From Bradyrhizobium sp. NAS96.2 (GTDB lineage: Bacteria; Pseudomonadota; Alphaproteobacteria; Rhizobiales; Xanthobacteraceae): DNA of 64,000 nt. The stretch is from positions 1 through 64,000 of the forward strand of contig NZ_LGHK01000100.1 of the NCBI RefSeq assembly GCF_001908235.1, in the 5' to 3' direction. The notes under the pieces were generated by a model, which did not search any database, was not told the origin of the DNA, and was given only the letters and a program-made list of their open reading frames with translations. Below are positions 1-8,229 of the stretch, in pieces (position 1 is the first letter of the stretch; each line of letters begins with the position of its first letter). A program made the position numbers and the translations under genes.

Positions 1-695
1 GGCGCCACCGCGCCGCCGGGCACCGCACCTTCCTCGACGCGCGCCAGCATCCGGGCGCGGATTTCGCCGAGCGCTATCCGGTGATCTCTGCGTTCTGCAA
101 GATGGCCGGCATCGATCCCGCCCATGATCCGATCCCGATCCGGCCGGCAGTCCACTACCACATGGGCGGTATCGCGGTTGACGGCTTTGGCCGCAGCACG
201 GTGCAGGGCCTGTGGGCCTGCGGCGAGGCCGCGCGCACCGGCCTACACGGCGCCAACCGGCTCGCCAGCAACTCGCTGATGGAAGCGATCGTCTGCGCGC
301 GCTGGGTCGCCGAGAGCATCGAGGGCGTCAGCGCAGGCCCGCGGACTATGCTGCGCGACGACGCGATGCCGCCAGCCTCCGATCCGTCCGTCGTGCGCCC
401 GATCCTCACGCAGGGGCTCGGCGTGCTGCGCGACCGCGACGGCATCGCACGCGCGATCCGCAGCCTCTATCCGCTCGCGCGCAACCACGGCGCAGCGTCC
501 GACCCGGCGCTGGTCGGATTGATGATCGCGGTCGCGGCAATCAGGCGCGAGGAAAGCCGCGGCGGCCATTTCCGCACGGATTTCCCGCACACCACCCTGT
601 CGGCGGCGCCGTCTTCCCTCACCCGTGCCGAGGCGCTCGCCGCCGCGCGCGACATCGTCGAAACCAGCATCCCAGCCAGGAGTGCCCGCTCATGA
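1..695 (+). CDS. nadB: L-aspartate oxidase, C-terminal part (cut by window edge)
   Basis: This flavoenzyme oxidises L-aspartate to iminoaspartate, the first step of de novo NAD synthesis. The reading frame is already open at base 3, so the start lies outside the window; about 230 C-terminal residues of a family usually 510-540 long are present. The stretch GLWACGEAARTGLHGANRL followed by ASNSLMEA is the FAD-contacting signature of the NadB / succinate dehydrogenase flavoprotein family, and the rest is the helical C-terminal domain. The stop codon overlaps the nadC start in an ATGA junction (692-695), so the two genes are translationally coupled. nadA probably lies to the left, which is inference. 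Confidence 0.95.
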   Translation, partial: RHRAAGHRTFLDARQHPGADFAERYPVISAFCKMAGIDPAHDPIPIRPAVHYHMGGIAVDGFGRSTVQGLWACGEAARTGLHGANRLASNSLMEAIVCARWVAESIEGVSAGPRTMLRDDAMPPASDPSVVRPILTQGLGVLRDRDGIARAIRSLYPLARNHGAASDPALVGLMIAVAAIRREESRGGHFRTDFPHTTLSAAPSSLTRAEALAAARDIVETSIPARSARS

Positions 696-1546
696 CCACC
701 CTCAATCCCCTGTTGCCGCTGCTATATGAGCCGATCGTGCAGACCGCCTTGCGCGAGGATATCGGCCGCGCTGGAGACATTACGGCGGATGCGATCGTCC
801 CGGCCAGCCAGCAGGCGCGGCTGGTGATGCGGGCGCGGCAGCCCGGCGTGATCGCCGGACTCGACGTCGCGCGGACGGCCTTCCAGACGGTGTCGCCTTC
901 CGTCACGTTGCGCGCCGAACGGCCCGACGGCAGCGTGGTCGAGCCCGACCAGGTCATCGCGATCATCGACGGCCCCGCCCGCAGCCTGCTCACCGCGGAA
1001 CGCACTGCGCTGAATTTCCTCTGCCATCTGAGCGGCGTCGCCACCGCGACCGCCACGCTGGTCAAAGCCGTCGCCGGCACGCGCGCGCAGATCGTCTGCA
1101 CCCGCAAGACCACGCCGGGACTGCGGGCGCTGGAGAAATATGCGGTGCGCGCCGGCGGCGGCGGCAATCACCGCTTCGGGCTCGATGACGCCGTGCTGAT
1201 CAAGGACAACCACATCGCGCTCGCCGGCGGCATCCGCACCGCGATCGAGCGCGCCAAGGCCAATGCCGGTCATCTCGTCAAGATCGAGGTCGAGGTCGAC
1301 ACGCTGTCGCAGCTCGAAGAGGCGCTGGCGCTCGGCGCCGACGCGGTGCTGCTCGACAACATGACGACTGAGCAGCTCACCCAGGCGGTGGGCATGGCGC
1401 GCGGCAAGGCGATCACCGAGGCCTCCGGCCGCATCACGGCTGCGACCGCCGCGGCGATTGCCGCCACCGGCGTCGACCTGATCTCGGCCGGCTGGATCAC
1501 CCACAGCTCGGCCGCGCTCGATATCGGGCTCGACTACCTGTCCTGA
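692..1546 (+). CDS. nadC: Nicotinate-nucleotide pyrophosphorylase (carboxylating)
   Basis: Quinolinate phosphoribosyltransferase converts quinolinate and PRPP to nicotinate mononucleotide, CO2 and pyrophosphate. The protein has 284 residues, normal for the family. Signatures are TRKTTPGLR (residues 137-145), HR (160-161), KDNH (171-174), the barrel strand with EVEVDT, GADAVLLDN and a late EASGRI, equivalent to EASGGI in most family members. The start is the ATG that overlaps the nadB stop by four bases; the same frame is open further upstream, but that part only mirrors nadB. The operon ends here, facing ctaA tail to tail across 21 bases. Confidence 0.97.
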   Translation: MTTLNPLLPLLYEPIVQTALREDIGRAGDITADAIVPASQQARLVMRARQPGVIAGLDVARTAFQTVSPSVTLRAERPDGSVVEPDQVIAIIDGPARSLLTAERTALNFLCHLSGVATATATLVKAVAGTRAQIVCTRKTTPGLRALEKYAVRAGGGGNHRFGLDDAVLIKDNHIALAGGIRTAIERAKANAGHLVKIEVEVDTLSQLEEALALGADAVLLDNMTTEQLTQAVGMARGKAITEASGRITAATAAAIAATGVDLISAGWITHSSAALDIGLDYLS

Positions 1547-1567
1547 TCGATCAAAGGGGTTGATGAA

Positions 1568-2653
1568 TCAACCGGACTGGCCGACCACAACGAGGGTCGG
1601 CTGCTCCTGCTCAGTCCGCCGCGCCGCGAAGCGCTCGGCCTGCAGCACCGCGAGCGTCAGCACGACGATCGCCACCGCCTGGTGCGTCAGCGCCAGATCG
1701 ATCGGCACCTGATGCAGCAGCGTCAGGATGCCGAGCGTCGCCTGCAGCGTGATCGCCGCGACCAGCCACCAGGCGCCGGCAATCACGCCGCCGCCGGCGC
1801 GCGAGCGCACGGCATCGATCGCATGCGCGATCGCGAGCGCAAACAGCAGGTACGCGGTCATGCGATGCTCGAACTGCACCGTCAGCGTGTTATCGAACAG
1901 GTTGCGCCACCACGGCGTCTCGAACCAGAGCCGGTCACCCGACGGGATCAAGCCGCCGTCGATCTCGGGCCAGGTGTTGTAGACCCTGCCCGCGCGCAGA
2001 CCCGCGACCAGCGCGCCGAAATAGAGCTGCACGAAGGTGAGCACGAGCAGCACCGCGCTGGTGACCTTCAGCCTGAGCGGCGCGATCACCATTGGGCGGT
2101 CCGTCAGCCGCCGCAGCGTCCAGACGATCGCCGCGAAGATCAGGAGCGCCAGCACCAGATGCGTCGCCAGCCGATACTGCGACACCTCGACACGCGCCGA
2201 GAGGCCGGACGCCACCATCCACCAACCGACGCCGCCCTGCAGCGCGCCGAGGCCGAAAATCACCCACAGCCGCCGGCCGAGCTCACCGCTCACCGCGCCG
2301 CGCCACAGGAAATACAGGAACGGCAGCAGATAGGCGGCGCCGATCACCCGGCCGAGCAGCCGGTGGCTCCACTCCCACCAGAAGATCGTCTTGAACTCGG
2401 CGAGCGTCATCCCGGCGTTGAGCTCGCGATATTGCGGAATCCTCTGGTAGCCCTCGAAGGCCTGGGTCCACTGTGCCTCGGTCAGCGGCGGCAGCGCGCC
2501 GGTCACCGGCTTCCATTCGACGATCGACAGGCCGGACTCGGTGAGCCGTGTGGCTCCGCCGACCAGCACCATCAGCGCGATCAGACCGGCGACCGCGATC
2601 AGCCATACCCTGACGGCGCGGAGCTGCGATGTCTTTGCGGAAATACCGGCCAT
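1568..2653 (-). CDS. ctaA: Heme A synthase (COX15/CtaA family)
   Basis: This membrane enzyme oxidises the C8 methyl of heme O to a formyl group, giving heme A for aa3-type cytochrome oxidase. The 361-residue protein has about eight hydrophobic segments. The four histidines expected to ligate hemes are visible: His97 in WEWSHR, His165 in RLATH, His263 in QFEHR and His324 in LTHQ. Length and motif order match the type 2 alphaproteobacterial and mitochondrial Cox15 family. It stands alone here rather than with other cytochrome oxidase genes. The upstream region carries an intergenic repeat, so its promoter is likely close to the start codon. Confidence 0.97.
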   Translation of the reverse strand: MAGISAKTSQLRAVRVWLIAVAGLIALMVLVGGATRLTESGLSIVEWKPVTGALPPLTEAQWTQAFEGYQRIPQYRELNAGMTLAEFKTIFWWEWSHRLLGRVIGAAYLLPFLYFLWRGAVSGELGRRLWVIFGLGALQGGVGWWMVASGLSARVEVSQYRLATHLVLALLIFAAIVWTLRRLTDRPMVIAPLRLKVTSAVLLVLTFVQLYFGALVAGLRAGRVYNTWPEIDGGLIPSGDRLWFETPWWRNLFDNTLTVQFEHRMTAYLLFALAIAHAIDAVRSRAGGGVIAGAWWLVAAITLQATLGILTLLHQVPIDLALTHQAVAIVVLTLAVLQAERFAARRTEQEQPTLVVVGQSG

Positions 2654-2719
2654 TTCGCCCTGACTTGATTGGATTTTCGAGCCCCTTATAGTCCGGCGCG
2701 CCCGCGGCGCAAGCGCCGC

Positions 2720-2832
2720 CTGGAGCCTCGTTTCGATCGATTCGAAACGAAGCTCCGGAATCTTGTTTTGACGCGTTTTCTTTACGCGAAGCGGTGTCCA
2801 TCACAGGCTTCACTGGAAAACGCTCTGGATCA
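2720..2832. repeat. Intergenic palindromic repeat, family A copy 1
   Basis: The element begins with an inverted repeat around TTTCGATCGATTCGAAA, followed by TTTTGACGCGTTTTC, TTTACGCGAA, GGTGTCCA and AAAACGCTCTGG. The same order of blocks recurs at 6537-6638 and 31814-31919. All copies lie between genes. It is not coding; the open frame that crosses it only extends the DUF2842 gene upstream. Confidence 0.75.
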
Positions 2833-2851
2833 CGAGTTACACATACAAGTC

Positions 2852-3061
2852 ATGGCCATACGCACCCGCAAACTGCTCGGAACCATCTTCCTGCTCATCC
2901 TGGTCGTGGTGTGGTCGCTGCTCGGCATGACGGTCGCCCAGACGCCGTGGCTTGCCAATTCCGGCCTGCTGCAGGCGATCTTCTACGTCGTCGCCGGCCT
3001 CGGCTGGGTGCTGCCGGCGATGCCGATCGTCGCCTGGATGTCGCGGCCCGACCGCGTCTAG
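2852..3061 (+). CDS. DUF2842 small membrane protein
   Basis: A 69-residue protein with two hydrophobic segments (about residues 8-28 and 39-62) separated by a short loop, ending SRPDRV. Size, the KLLGTI start and the GLGWVLPAMPI segment fit the DUF2842 family of alphaproteobacterial inner-membrane proteins, whose function is unknown. I chose the ATG at 2852 because the frame upstream of it consists of intergenic repeat; no strong ribosome site is visible. It is often annotated near respiratory genes, and here it diverges from ctaA. No catalytic residues can be recognised. Confidence 0.85.
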   Translation: MAIRTRKLLGTIFLLILVVVWSLLGMTVAQTPWLANSGLLQAIFYVVAGLGWVLPAMPIVAWMSRPDRV

Positions 3062-3115
3062 AGCATCATCCGGAAAAGTGCGAAGCGGTTTTCCGAAAGA
3101 TTTTGCTCCGACAGA

Positions 3116-3148
3116 AAAACCTAAAGCGCGATCTCATCGCGCTTTAGG
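3116..3148 (-). terminator. Intrinsic terminator of the deacetylase-like gene
   Basis: A perfect 13-bp inverted repeat (CCTAAAGCGCGAT, three-base loop, ATCGCGCTTTAGG; 3120-3148) is followed on the minus strand by TTTTT. The stop codon of the minus-strand gene (3144-3146) lies inside the stem. The neighbouring bases 3062-3110 are another short repeat (GAGCAT, CCGGAAAAGTGCGAAGCGG, TTTTCCG) typical of rhizobial intergenic DNA. Confidence 0.75.
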
Positions 3149-4295
3149 TCCCGCCTTGGTCGCGCGCATGGCGCGTCGGCCGGACCGGCGCGAACATCAC
3201 GCCCGACAGCAGCACCCGCATGATCCGCAGCGAGCGCACCCGGCCGTCCCACGCGATCCGCGGCAGCGCATAGAGGTTGGTGCGTCCCTGTGCCTCGACA
3301 ATGCCGGAGATGGTCGTCACCGCGCTGGCAAAACCAGCCTCCTCCGCCATCACGACATGCCGACGCGCGAACGCGTCGCGGTCGCCGAAGGGATAGGCGA
3401 AATGCCTGACTGGCCGCCGCAGCGCGCTCTCGGCCACCGCCTTTCCCATCGCCATCTCGCGCTGCGCGTCGGCATCCCTGAGGCTCGACAGGACGGAATA
3501 GTTCACCGTGGCGCTGCCGAACGTCACGTTCGGATCCGCGGCAAGCTTCGCCAGATCCTGCCAATCGAGCGACGCGCTGCGTGACAATTGCGCAGCGTCG
3601 GCCGAATAGCGCCGCGCGAGATCGTTCACCGCATAGGACAGATCAGGCGGCGACAGCTTGCGCAGCCAGCCGGACAGGAAATCGAACAGCTCATATTTGT
3701 CCGACAGGGCCGAGACCACGAAATGCCGTTCCCGGCCGTCGATGACAAGGCTGATGCGGCCCTCGCGCGCGATGATGTCCTCGAGCACCAGCCACCACGC
3801 CGCGCCCACGCCGTCCGGAAAAGCGGTCGGCAGATAGAGCGTGAACGGGACGCGATGCCTGGCGAGCACGGGATAGGCATGCGTGACGATGTCCTTGCTG
3901 GCACCGTCGAAGCTCAGGCAGGCAAAGCGGCGCCGCTCCGGCATGGTCACCGCGCGGCGGCAAGCCTCGTCGATCCCGACGATGTCGTACTTCCAGCGCT
4001 TCAGCCCGCGGATCGTGCGATCAAGGAAGGCCGGCGTGATCTCCTGGGATTTCAGCGGTTGGAACCGGCCACGCTGGGTGGGACGGACGCGCGCGAAGCG
4101 CAGGATCACTCCGGCGCCGCCGGCCTCGCGTTCCCGCAACCTGAAGGCACCACTGAAATAGGCGAGTTCGGCCCGAGCCCGCCGCAAAATCCGATTGTCC
4201 GGCGCCAAGATCCCGCTACCCGTCCTTGCCCGTCCGGCGGTTCGCACACGCCGCCAAGCACATCCCGAGGCATTGTTATTACTCTTTGTTGACAT
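3144..4295 (-). CDS. Polysaccharide deacetylase-like protein lacking metal-binding residues
   Basis: The 383-residue protein shows the fold pattern of the CE4 (NodB-homology) family: ACLSFDGASKDIVTHAYPVL (about 125-144) aligns with the catalytic SFDDG motif, PFTLYLPTAF follows, and RHFAYPFGDRD is the family's later YPFG motif. Two metal-site motifs are altered. SFDDG has become SFDGA, so the second aspartate is missing, and the usual H-T-x-x-H motif reads FGSATVNYSVLS (259-270), with alanine and tyrosine in place of both histidines. A working metal-dependent deacetylase is therefore unlikely; a carbohydrate-binding or structural role is possible. It is divergent from the acyltransferase gene at 4362, and both could serve the polysaccharide locus at 10-18 kb. 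Confidence 0.85.
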   Translation of the reverse strand: MSTKSNNNASGCAWRRVRTAGRARTGSGILAPDNRILRRARAELAYFSGAFRLREREAGGAGVILRFARVRPTQRGRFQPLKSQEITPAFLDRTIRGLKRWKYDIVGIDEACRRAVTMPERRRFACLSFDGASKDIVTHAYPVLARHRVPFTLYLPTAFPDGVGAAWWLVLEDIIAREGRISLVIDGRERHFVVSALSDKYELFDFLSGWLRKLSPPDLSYAVNDLARRYSADAAQLSRSASLDWQDLAKLAADPNVTFGSATVNYSVLSSLRDADAQREMAMGKAVAESALRRPVRHFAYPFGDRDAFARRHVVMAEEAGFASAVTTISGIVEAQGRTNLYALPRIAWDGRVRSLRIMRVLLSGVMFAPVRPTRHARDQGGT

Positions 4296-4361
4296 TTCCC
4301 TGCGAAGGTCGGCCGCAGCCGAGACCTGTAAATTAATACCTTAAAAAATTTGGGCTCCGAG

Positions 4362-5555
4362 ATGACCATGGCGGCGGCAATTGAAGGCCAGACGGCGGGC
4401 GCGCGAGCATGGCCGAACGCAATCCGCGTCGCCGGCGTCGACATCTTTCACGACCTTACTGCGGCCGAGGCGACCTGGCGCAGTCTCGAGACCCCGCAAC
4501 ACAGCTACACGCCCTATCAGCGCTTCGACTTCCTTGCCTCCTGGCAACGCCAGGTCGGCGAGCGCGAAGGCCTGCGGCCCTTCATCGTCGTGGCCCATGA
4601 CAGCGAACGCCGTCCGTTGCTGCTGTTGCCGCTCGCCGTCGAGCAGCGCCTGGGCGCCAATTGCGCAAGCTTCATGGGCGGCAAGCATGCGACCTTCAAC
4701 ATGGCGCTGTACGACCGCGACTTCGCCGCCAACGCGACTGAAGCCGACATCACGGTCCTGATCGGCTCGATCGCCGAGCGGTCCCGCGTCGACGCGCTCA
4801 TGCTGTGTCAGCAGCCGCTGCGCTGGCAGGACCAGCCCAATCCGATGGTGTTGCTGCCGCATCAGGCTTCGGTGAACGACTGCCCGCTGCTGGTCATCGA
4901 GCCCGGTGCGGCACCCGCGTCGCTGGTCAGCAATTCGTTCCGCCGCCGCCTCAAGGGCAAGGAGCGCAAGCTGCAGGCGCTGCCGGGCTACCGCTATCAT
5001 GTCGCTGACAACAGCGCCGACGTCTGCCGCCTGCTCGACTGGTTCTTCCGCGTCAAGCCGCAGCGCATGGCCGAGCAGAAGCTGCCCAACGTGTTCGCCG
5101 AGCCGGGCGTCGAGCAGTTCATCCGCACCGCCTGCCTCGCGCCGCGCGCCGACGGCAAGGGCTATGCAATCGACATCCACGCGCTGGAGTGCGACGATGA
5201 AGTGATCGCGATCTTCGCCGGCGTGTCCGACGGTCACCGCTTCTCGATGATGTTCAACACCTACACGATGTCGGCCAATTCCAAGTTCAGCCCCGGCCTG
5301 ATCCTGATGCGCGACATCATCGATCGCCATGCCGGCCTGAACTATCGCGCCTTCGACCTCGGCATCGGCTCGGACGAATACAAGCGGCTGTTCTGCAAGG
5401 ACGACGAAGCGATCGTCGACAGCTTCATTCCGCTCAGCCTGCGCGGCAAGCCGGCGGCCACCGCGCTGTCGGCCATCAGCCGCGCCAAGCGCGCCGTGAA
5501 GCAAAATCCCGCGCTGCTCGAGATCGCGCAGAACCTGCGGAGCATGTTCCGCTGA
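4362..5555 (+). CDS. GNAT / BioF2-like acyltransferase (CelD/FemAB type)
   Basis: A protein of about 397 residues with the Acetyltransf_6 pattern of CelD-like proteins: SFRRRLKGKERKL before a LDWFFRVKPQRM segment, then DIHALECDDEVIAIFAGVSDG, a tyrosine-rich MMFNTYTM strand, FSPGLILMRDII and FDLGIGSDEYKRLFC. Such proteins transfer acyl groups to cell-surface polysaccharides; Caulobacter HfsK, which modifies holdfast, is of this class. I start at ATG 4362; ATG 4368 is also possible, and a TTG at 4350 is less likely. The adjacent divergent gene is a deacetylase-like protein, which supports a polysaccharide-modification role, but the substrate is unknown. Confidence 0.85.
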   Translation: MTMAAAIEGQTAGARAWPNAIRVAGVDIFHDLTAAEATWRSLETPQHSYTPYQRFDFLASWQRQVGEREGLRPFIVVAHDSERRPLLLLPLAVEQRLGANCASFMGGKHATFNMALYDRDFAANATEADITVLIGSIAERSRVDALMLCQQPLRWQDQPNPMVLLPHQASVNDCPLLVIEPGAAPASLVSNSFRRRLKGKERKLQALPGYRYHVADNSADVCRLLDWFFRVKPQRMAEQKLPNVFAEPGVEQFIRTACLAPRADGKGYAIDIHALECDDEVIAIFAGVSDGHRFSMMFNTYTMSANSKFSPGLILMRDIIDRHAGLNYRAFDLGIGSDEYKRLFCKDDEAIVDSFIPLSLRGKPAATALSAISRAKRAVKQNPALLEIAQNLRSMFR

Positions 5556-5573
5556 GCACGACCGCGGGCGACG

Positions 5574-6512
5574 CTACGCGGACGAGCCATCCGGCGCCGC
5601 GCGGCCGCTCGCGACGCCAAGCCGCATCATCGCATCGAACACCAGCGTCGCGGCGGGCGATAACGCCCGCTTGCGCAGCTTGATCAGCCCGTAGCTCTCG
5701 AGCATCAGTTGGTCGCGGATGCGAAGCATCTTGAAGCGCTGCGGATCGAGCAGATCGAAGATCAAGAGCGGCACCGGCACGATCGCATCGATGCCCGCCG
5801 CAATTCCGATCGACGCGAAGAACGACTCGGTGTTGATGATGCGCTGGGGCGGCGCGATGCCCCGGCTGTAGAACAGCCGCTCCAGCCCCTGGCGCATGAA
5901 GGATTCCCGCGGCTGGACGATCCATTGCAGGTCGACCGTGTCTTCGAGATTGACGCTGTCGAGGCCGGCCAGCGGATGCTCGGCGCGAACCAGCAAGCCG
6001 GCCTGCTCGGCGCCGATCTCGTGATAGTCGAACTGTCCGGGATCGACGCCGGCCGGAATTCGCGCCACGACGAAGTCGAGCTCAAGCGCCAGAAGCCGCG
6101 CAACGAGCGGTGGACTGGTGCTGACGTCGAGCGAAATGTTCACCCGGTGCAGTTTCTCGCCAAGGTACTGCATGACGTCGACGACGAGGTCGATGCTGGG
6201 CTTGGCGACCGTCCCGACCGACACTGTGCCGAGCTCGCCGGACCGGTAGCCGGCGAACTCATTGGTGACCCGGTCAAGGTCCGCGAGCACGCTCCGGCCG
6301 CCACGGATCAGAATCGAGCCATAGGCGGTCGGCTCGACGCCGCGCGCCGTCCGCTCGAACAGCGGAACCCGCGCCACCGCCTCGATCTCGGCCAGCATCT
6401 TCGATGCCGCCGACTGGGTAATATTCAGCCGCTCGGCCGCCAGTTGCAGCTTGCGCTCGCTGTCGAGCGCCACCAGCAGGCGCAACTGGCGCAATTTCAG
6501 GTTATTGATCAC
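5574..6512 (-). CDS. LysR-family transcriptional regulator
   Basis: The 312-residue protein has an N-terminal winged helix (LRQLRLLVALDSERKLQLAA, then ERLNITQSAASKMLAEIE; residues about 5-64) and a periplasmic-binding-like effector domain starting near LGTVSVGTVAKPS. The sequence resembles the GbpR-like branch of LysR regulators. It is transcribed away from the MFS transporter at 6856, the usual arrangement for a LysR protein and its target. The 343-base divergent region between them holds a repeat element (6537-6638) and a TTGCAAG palindrome (6744-6761). The inducer cannot be told from sequence. Confidence 0.93.
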   Translation of the reverse strand: MINNLKLRQLRLLVALDSERKLQLAAERLNITQSAASKMLAEIEAVARVPLFERTARGVEPTAYGSILIRGGRSVLADLDRVTNEFAGYRSGELGTVSVGTVAKPSIDLVVDVMQYLGEKLHRVNISLDVSTSPPLVARLLALELDFVVARIPAGVDPGQFDYHEIGAEQAGLLVRAEHPLAGLDSVNLEDTVDLQWIVQPRESFMRQGLERLFYSRGIAPPQRIINTESFFASIGIAAGIDAIVPVPLLIFDLLDPQRFKMLRIRDQLMLESYGLIKLRKRALSPAATLVFDAMMRLGVASGRAAPDGSSA

Positions 6513-6536
6513 GGCCCGCTACCATCCTGCCCGGCC

Positions 6537-6638
6537 AGAGCCTGTTCCGTTCCGACTACTCGGAACGGGGCTCTAGATACTGTTTTGACGCGTTTTTCTT
6601 AAGCGAACCGGTTTCCACTTCGCTGAAAAACGCTCTGG
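6537..6638. repeat. Intergenic palindromic repeat, family A copy 2
   Basis: It begins with AGAGCCTGTTCCGTTCCGA, paired with TCGGAACGGGGCTCT, then TTTTGACGCGTTTTTCTT, AAGCGAACCGGTTTCCACTT and AAAACGCTCTGGG. This is the best-preserved palindromic half among the three copies. It lies between the divergent LysR and MFS genes. Confidence 0.8.
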
Positions 6639-6743
6639 GTTCCCGCGCTTATACCGCGGTGCATCATGACAGTTTCGCCGTGGCTCCATTCCCAAATGCC
6701 ATTAGTCACGCGGCCGTTGATTACACAACAATGAATGCAAGGA

Positions 6744-6761
6744 TTGCAAGGCAACTTGCAA
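6744..6761. promoter_or_regulatory. Perfect palindrome TTGCAAG-N4-CTTGCAA, candidate operator
   Basis: An 18-bp perfect inverted repeat, with a further GGGCAAGGCAA half-site immediately after it, lies about 95 bases before the MFS start. A T-N11-A motif typical of LysR sites (ATTAGTCACGCGGCCGTTGAT, within 6710-6722) is nearby. It probably serves the divergent LysR regulator or another repressor of the transporter. Confidence 0.45.
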
Positions 6762-6855
6762 GGGCAAGGCAACGGACCGCTGCGGGTGCACCAGATGCTA
6801 CCCCGGGCAGCGCAGTCAGCGTTTGCCGAATCGAAAACAGAAAGGGATGGGAACG

Positions 6856-8184
6856 ATGAGCGACGATGTCGAGAAGCGCGCGGTTGGAAAGATGATGCGA
6901 CGGCTGATTCCGTTCCTCATCCTGTGTTACTTCGTGGCCTATCTCGATCGCGTCAATGTCGGCTTCGCCAAGCTGCACATGAACACGGCGCTCGGCCTCA
7001 GCGAAGCAGCCTACGGGCTCGGCGCCGGCCTGTTCTTCGTCGGCTACTTCTTCTTCGAAGTCCCCTCCAACATCCTGCTGGAGCGGTTCGGCGCGCGGCG
7101 CTGGATCGCCCGCATCATGATCAGCTGGGGCATCGTCTCGGCGGCATTCGCGTTCATCCCGCAGATGTCGGCGGCGAGCGGCCTCTCGAGCGAGTGGATT
7201 TTCTACTTCCTGCGCCTCTTGCTCGGCGCCTGCGAGGCCGGCTTCTTCCCCGGCATCATCTTCTATCTGACGCTCTGGTTCCCGACGATCTATCGGGCCC
7301 GCGTCATCAGCCTGTTCATGCTGGCGATCCCGATCTCGAGCATCATCGGGGCACCGATCTCGGGCCTGTTGCTCAACCTGTCGGGCGCAGGCTTGACCGG
7401 GTGGCAATGGCTGTTCATCTGCGAAGCGCTGCCGTCGGTCCTGGTCGGCTTCGCTGTGCTGGCCATGCTGCCCGACTTCCCGCGTCAGGCGAGCTGGTTG
7501 CAGCCCGACGAGATCAAATGGGTGCAGACCACCCTCGAGATCGAGCGGCAGAAGAAGGAAGCCGTGGAGCACATCTCGGTCATGCAGTCGCTCACCGATT
7601 CGCGCGTCCTCGCCTGCGCCCTGGTCTATTTCTGCCTCAACGCGGCCAGCTACGGCGTCGCGTTCTTCCTGCCCACCATCATCAAGGCGTTTGGCGTCAC
7701 CGACACCCAGACCGGCCTGATCGCCGCCCTGCCCTTCGTGTTCGGCGCGGTCGGCATGGTGCTGCTCGGCCGCCATTCCGACAAGACCGGCGAGCGGCGC
7801 TACCACGTAGCCGGCGCGCTGGTGCTCGCAGCCGTCGGCATCGGCCTCGCCGGGCTGGTCTCCAGTCCGGTGCTGATCGTCGGCCTGCTCTGCCTCGCGC
7901 AGATCGGGGTTTCGGCGGTGCCGCCGATGTTCTGGCCGATGCCGGCCAGCATCCTGAACGGCGCCTCGGCCGCAGCAGGCATCGCCGCGATCAACTCGCT
8001 CGGCAATCTCTCGGGCTTCGCCGGCCCGTTCGCGATGGGCTATTTGAAGGACCTGACCGGCGGCTTCACGGCAGGCCTGCTGCTGCTCGCGGTCGTCGGC
8101 TTGATCGGCGCGCTGGTCACGATCCGGCTGCGGATCGATCCGGTGCTGGAGCGCGCCGCGCGCGATCCGGTGCTGGCGCACTGA
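6856..8184 (+). CDS. MFS transporter, anion:cation symporter type
   Basis: A protein of 442 residues with twelve predicted membrane segments. The first segment ends YFVAYLDRVNVGFAKLHM; the Y-L-D-R-x-N-x-G-F-A motif is characteristic of the anion:cation symporter family (2.A.1.14), which imports organic anions such as tartrate, phthalate, glucarate and related acids. The loop between helices 2 and 3 carries RFGARRW. The start ATG 6856 is preceded by AAAGGGATGGGA, a good ribosome site; ATG 6847 and a TTG at 6823 are weaker. It is divergent from a LysR gene and close to a second LysR and an orphan Bug receptor, so this region is probably for organic-acid uptake. The substrate is not known. Confidence 0.93.
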   Translation: MSDDVEKRAVGKMMRRLIPFLILCYFVAYLDRVNVGFAKLHMNTALGLSEAAYGLGAGLFFVGYFFFEVPSNILLERFGARRWIARIMISWGIVSAAFAFIPQMSAASGLSSEWIFYFLRLLLGACEAGFFPGIIFYLTLWFPTIYRARVISLFMLAIPISSIIGAPISGLLLNLSGAGLTGWQWLFICEALPSVLVGFAVLAMLPDFPRQASWLQPDEIKWVQTTLEIERQKKEAVEHISVMQSLTDSRVLACALVYFCLNAASYGVAFFLPTIIKAFGVTDTQTGLIAALPFVFGAVGMVLLGRHSDKTGERRYHVAGALVLAAVGIGLAGLVSSPVLIVGLLCLAQIGVSAVPPMFWPMPASILNGASAAAGIAAINSLGNLSGFAGPFAMGYLKDLTGGFTAGLLLLAVVGLIGALVTIRLRIDPVLERAARDPVLAH

Positions 8185-8229
8185 AGGTCACGCAGCTGCG
8201 CAGCAGGCAATGCGCTCGGCTACCCGTCA

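Noticed and set aside
212..691. Long N-terminal extension of nadC
   Set aside because: It is the shifted reading of nadB; the ATG at 692 with the ATGA overlap is the natural start.
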